A DNA stretch of 14,131 nt from the NCBI GenBank assembly GCA_001800015.1, contig MGUO01000031.1:7119-21249 (forward strand). Reading direction: 5' to 3'. Origin of the DNA: Elusimicrobia bacterium RIFCSPHIGHO2_02_FULL_57_9. GTDB lineage: Bacteria > Elusimicrobiota > Elusimicrobia > UBA1565 > UBA9628. Below the pieces are notes generated by a model, which did not search any database, was not told where the DNA came from, and saw nothing but the letters and a program-made list of their open reading frames with translations. Position numbers and translations under genes: made by a program. Below, in pieces: positions 13,312 through 14,131 of the stretch (position 1 is the first letter of the stretch; every line of letters begins with the position of its first letter).

Positions 13312-14131
13312 TATTCGGAGCCGAAAATTTTCTTAAAGATGCCGCTGTCATCCTTTTTCCGCTCTGTTGAAGCCCCGTCATCATGCCCTGCGCGCAGGGA
13401 GCGGGCCAATTCCTCCAGAAGCTTGCGTTGATGCGCGGTAAGTCCTTGGGGCACGGCGATGCGGATTTTCACGAGCAAATCTCCATGCCCGCGGCCGTGG
13501 AGCTTGGGCATGCCCTTGTCGCGGATGCGAAATGTGGCGCCGTGCCCAACGCCTGCCGGAATCTTGATCTTGGTGAGATCGCCGCTTAAAGCGGCGATCT
13601 CGACAGTCGTTCCCAACGCCGCTTCGGCGATATCCACGTCTCTTTCAACCAGCAGGTCGTCTTCCGTACGCTCGAAGCGGGGATCGGACTTAACGCGGAC
13701 ATGGACGTGCAGATCGCCGGAGGGCGCGCCGCGAGGGCCGGTCTCGCCTTGTCCGGCTATGCGCAAGGTCGCCCCATCATAAATGCCGGGAGGAATCTTG
13801 ACCGTCAAACGGGCCATTTTGCGCGCCCGTCCCCCACCGCGGCATTCCGGGCAGGGATTTTCTATGACCTGGCCCTCGCCGCCGCATTGGGTGCAGGTCT
13901 GGGTCATGGAGAAAAACCCTTGCGAGAACTGAACGCGGCCGCTGCCGCGGCAGCGGGAACAGCGCTTAACCGACGAGGCGCCGCGAGCTCCCGTTCCATG
14001 GCAGATGTCGCAGAGCGACACCCGCTCAAAGGCCAAGGGAATTTGCGCGCCGTGATAAGCGTCGTCCAAGCTGATCTCAACTTCATATTTTAGGTCGCCG
14101 CCGCGGCGCCGGCCGCCGCGTCCACTCCCTC
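13311..14131 (-). CDS. dnaJ: Chaperone DnaJ (partial, N-terminal J domain off the right edge)
   Basis: The visible 272 or so codons hold the end of the Gly/Arg-rich linker, the zinc-binding domain and the C-terminal substrate-binding domains. Four zinc motifs are clear: C-D-I-C-H-G-T-G, C-S-R-C-R-G-S-G, C-T-Q-C-G-G-E-G and C-P-E-C-R-G-G-G. Downstream are V-K-I-P-P-G-I-Y-D-G-A, G-D-L-H-V-H-V-R-V and E-A-A-L-G-T-T-V-E-I. DnaJ stimulates the ATPase of DnaK and delivers unfolded proteins. The reading frame stays open to the window edge and begins in a G-R-G-G-R-R-R-G-G-D-L segment. The tail after the last strand is charged and lysine-rich. Its TAG overlaps the GTG of rsmE. Confidence 0.96.
   Translation of the reverse strand, partial: GSGRGGRRRGGDLKYEVEISLDDAYHGAQIPLAFERVSLCDICHGTGARGASSVKRCSRCRGSGRVQFSQGFFSMTQTCTQCGGEGQVIENPCPECRGGGRARKMARLTVKIPPGIYDGATLRIAGQGETGPRGAPSGDLHVHVRVKSDPRFERTEDDLLVERDVDIAEAALGTTVEIAALSGDLTKIKIPAGVGHGATFRIRDKGMPKLHGRGHGDLLVKIRIAVPQGLTAHQRKLLEELARSLRAGHDDGASTERKKDDSGIFKKIFGSE

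Overview
This is a GC-rich bacterial chromosome segment. It carries no rRNA, tRNA, CRISPR array or insertion sequence that I can see. Two outer-membrane-type lipoproteins, a FlgO/CsgG-like secreted protein, a Cache sensor kinase and c-di-GMP-type signalling point to a Gram-negative (diderm) organism. The abundance of stand-alone response regulators, including one with DNA-binding domain first and receiver second, and the dnaJ-rsmE pair would suit a deep-branching phylum such as Elusimicrobiota. That placement is a guess from style, not from a marker gene.

Layout. (1) Positions 1-1143, minus strand: a toxin-antitoxin-like pair made of an XRE-type helix-turn-helix protein and a MNT-type nucleotidyltransferase that runs off the left edge. 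A near-consensus promoter and an AT-rich inverted repeat lie upstream. (2) Positions 1283-5293, plus strand: an LPP20/FlgP-like lipoprotein, a FlgT-like lipoprotein, an OmpR/PhoB-family response regulator, a FlgO/CsgG-like secreted protein and a receiver-GGDEF regulator. (3) Positions 5290-12533, minus strand: six tightly packed genes in the order HTH-receiver regulator, thiamine-diphosphate enzyme, periplasmic solute-binding protein, cupin, short-chain dehydrogenase, hybrid Cache histidine kinase. Most junctions overlap, and a single good promoter precedes the set. (4) Positions 12550-14131, minus strand: housekeeping genes rsmE and dnaJ (dnaJ cut by the right edge).

The most striking signal is regulatory. 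The promoters of the LPP20-like gene and of the FlgO-like gene each carry three YTTAAG copies spaced exactly 11 bp. In both, the last copy starts 26 bp before an extended -10 of form TG-N-TAT-N-CT. An 11-bp direct repeat upstream of a promoter with no good -35 is the classic layout for PhoB/OmpR-family activators, and such a regulator is encoded between the two promoters. I infer that it controls a FlgO/FlgP/FlgT-like envelope system that stands here without any flagellar gene. The FlgO-like transcript would start at or next to its ATG (leaderless).

The second candidate system is the six-gene minus-strand operon. It has metabolic enzymes and an orphan oligopeptide-type binding protein in the middle, and a regulator and a sensor kinase at its two ends. 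This looks like a self-contained sense-and-respond module, but the ligand and reaction cannot be read from sequence.
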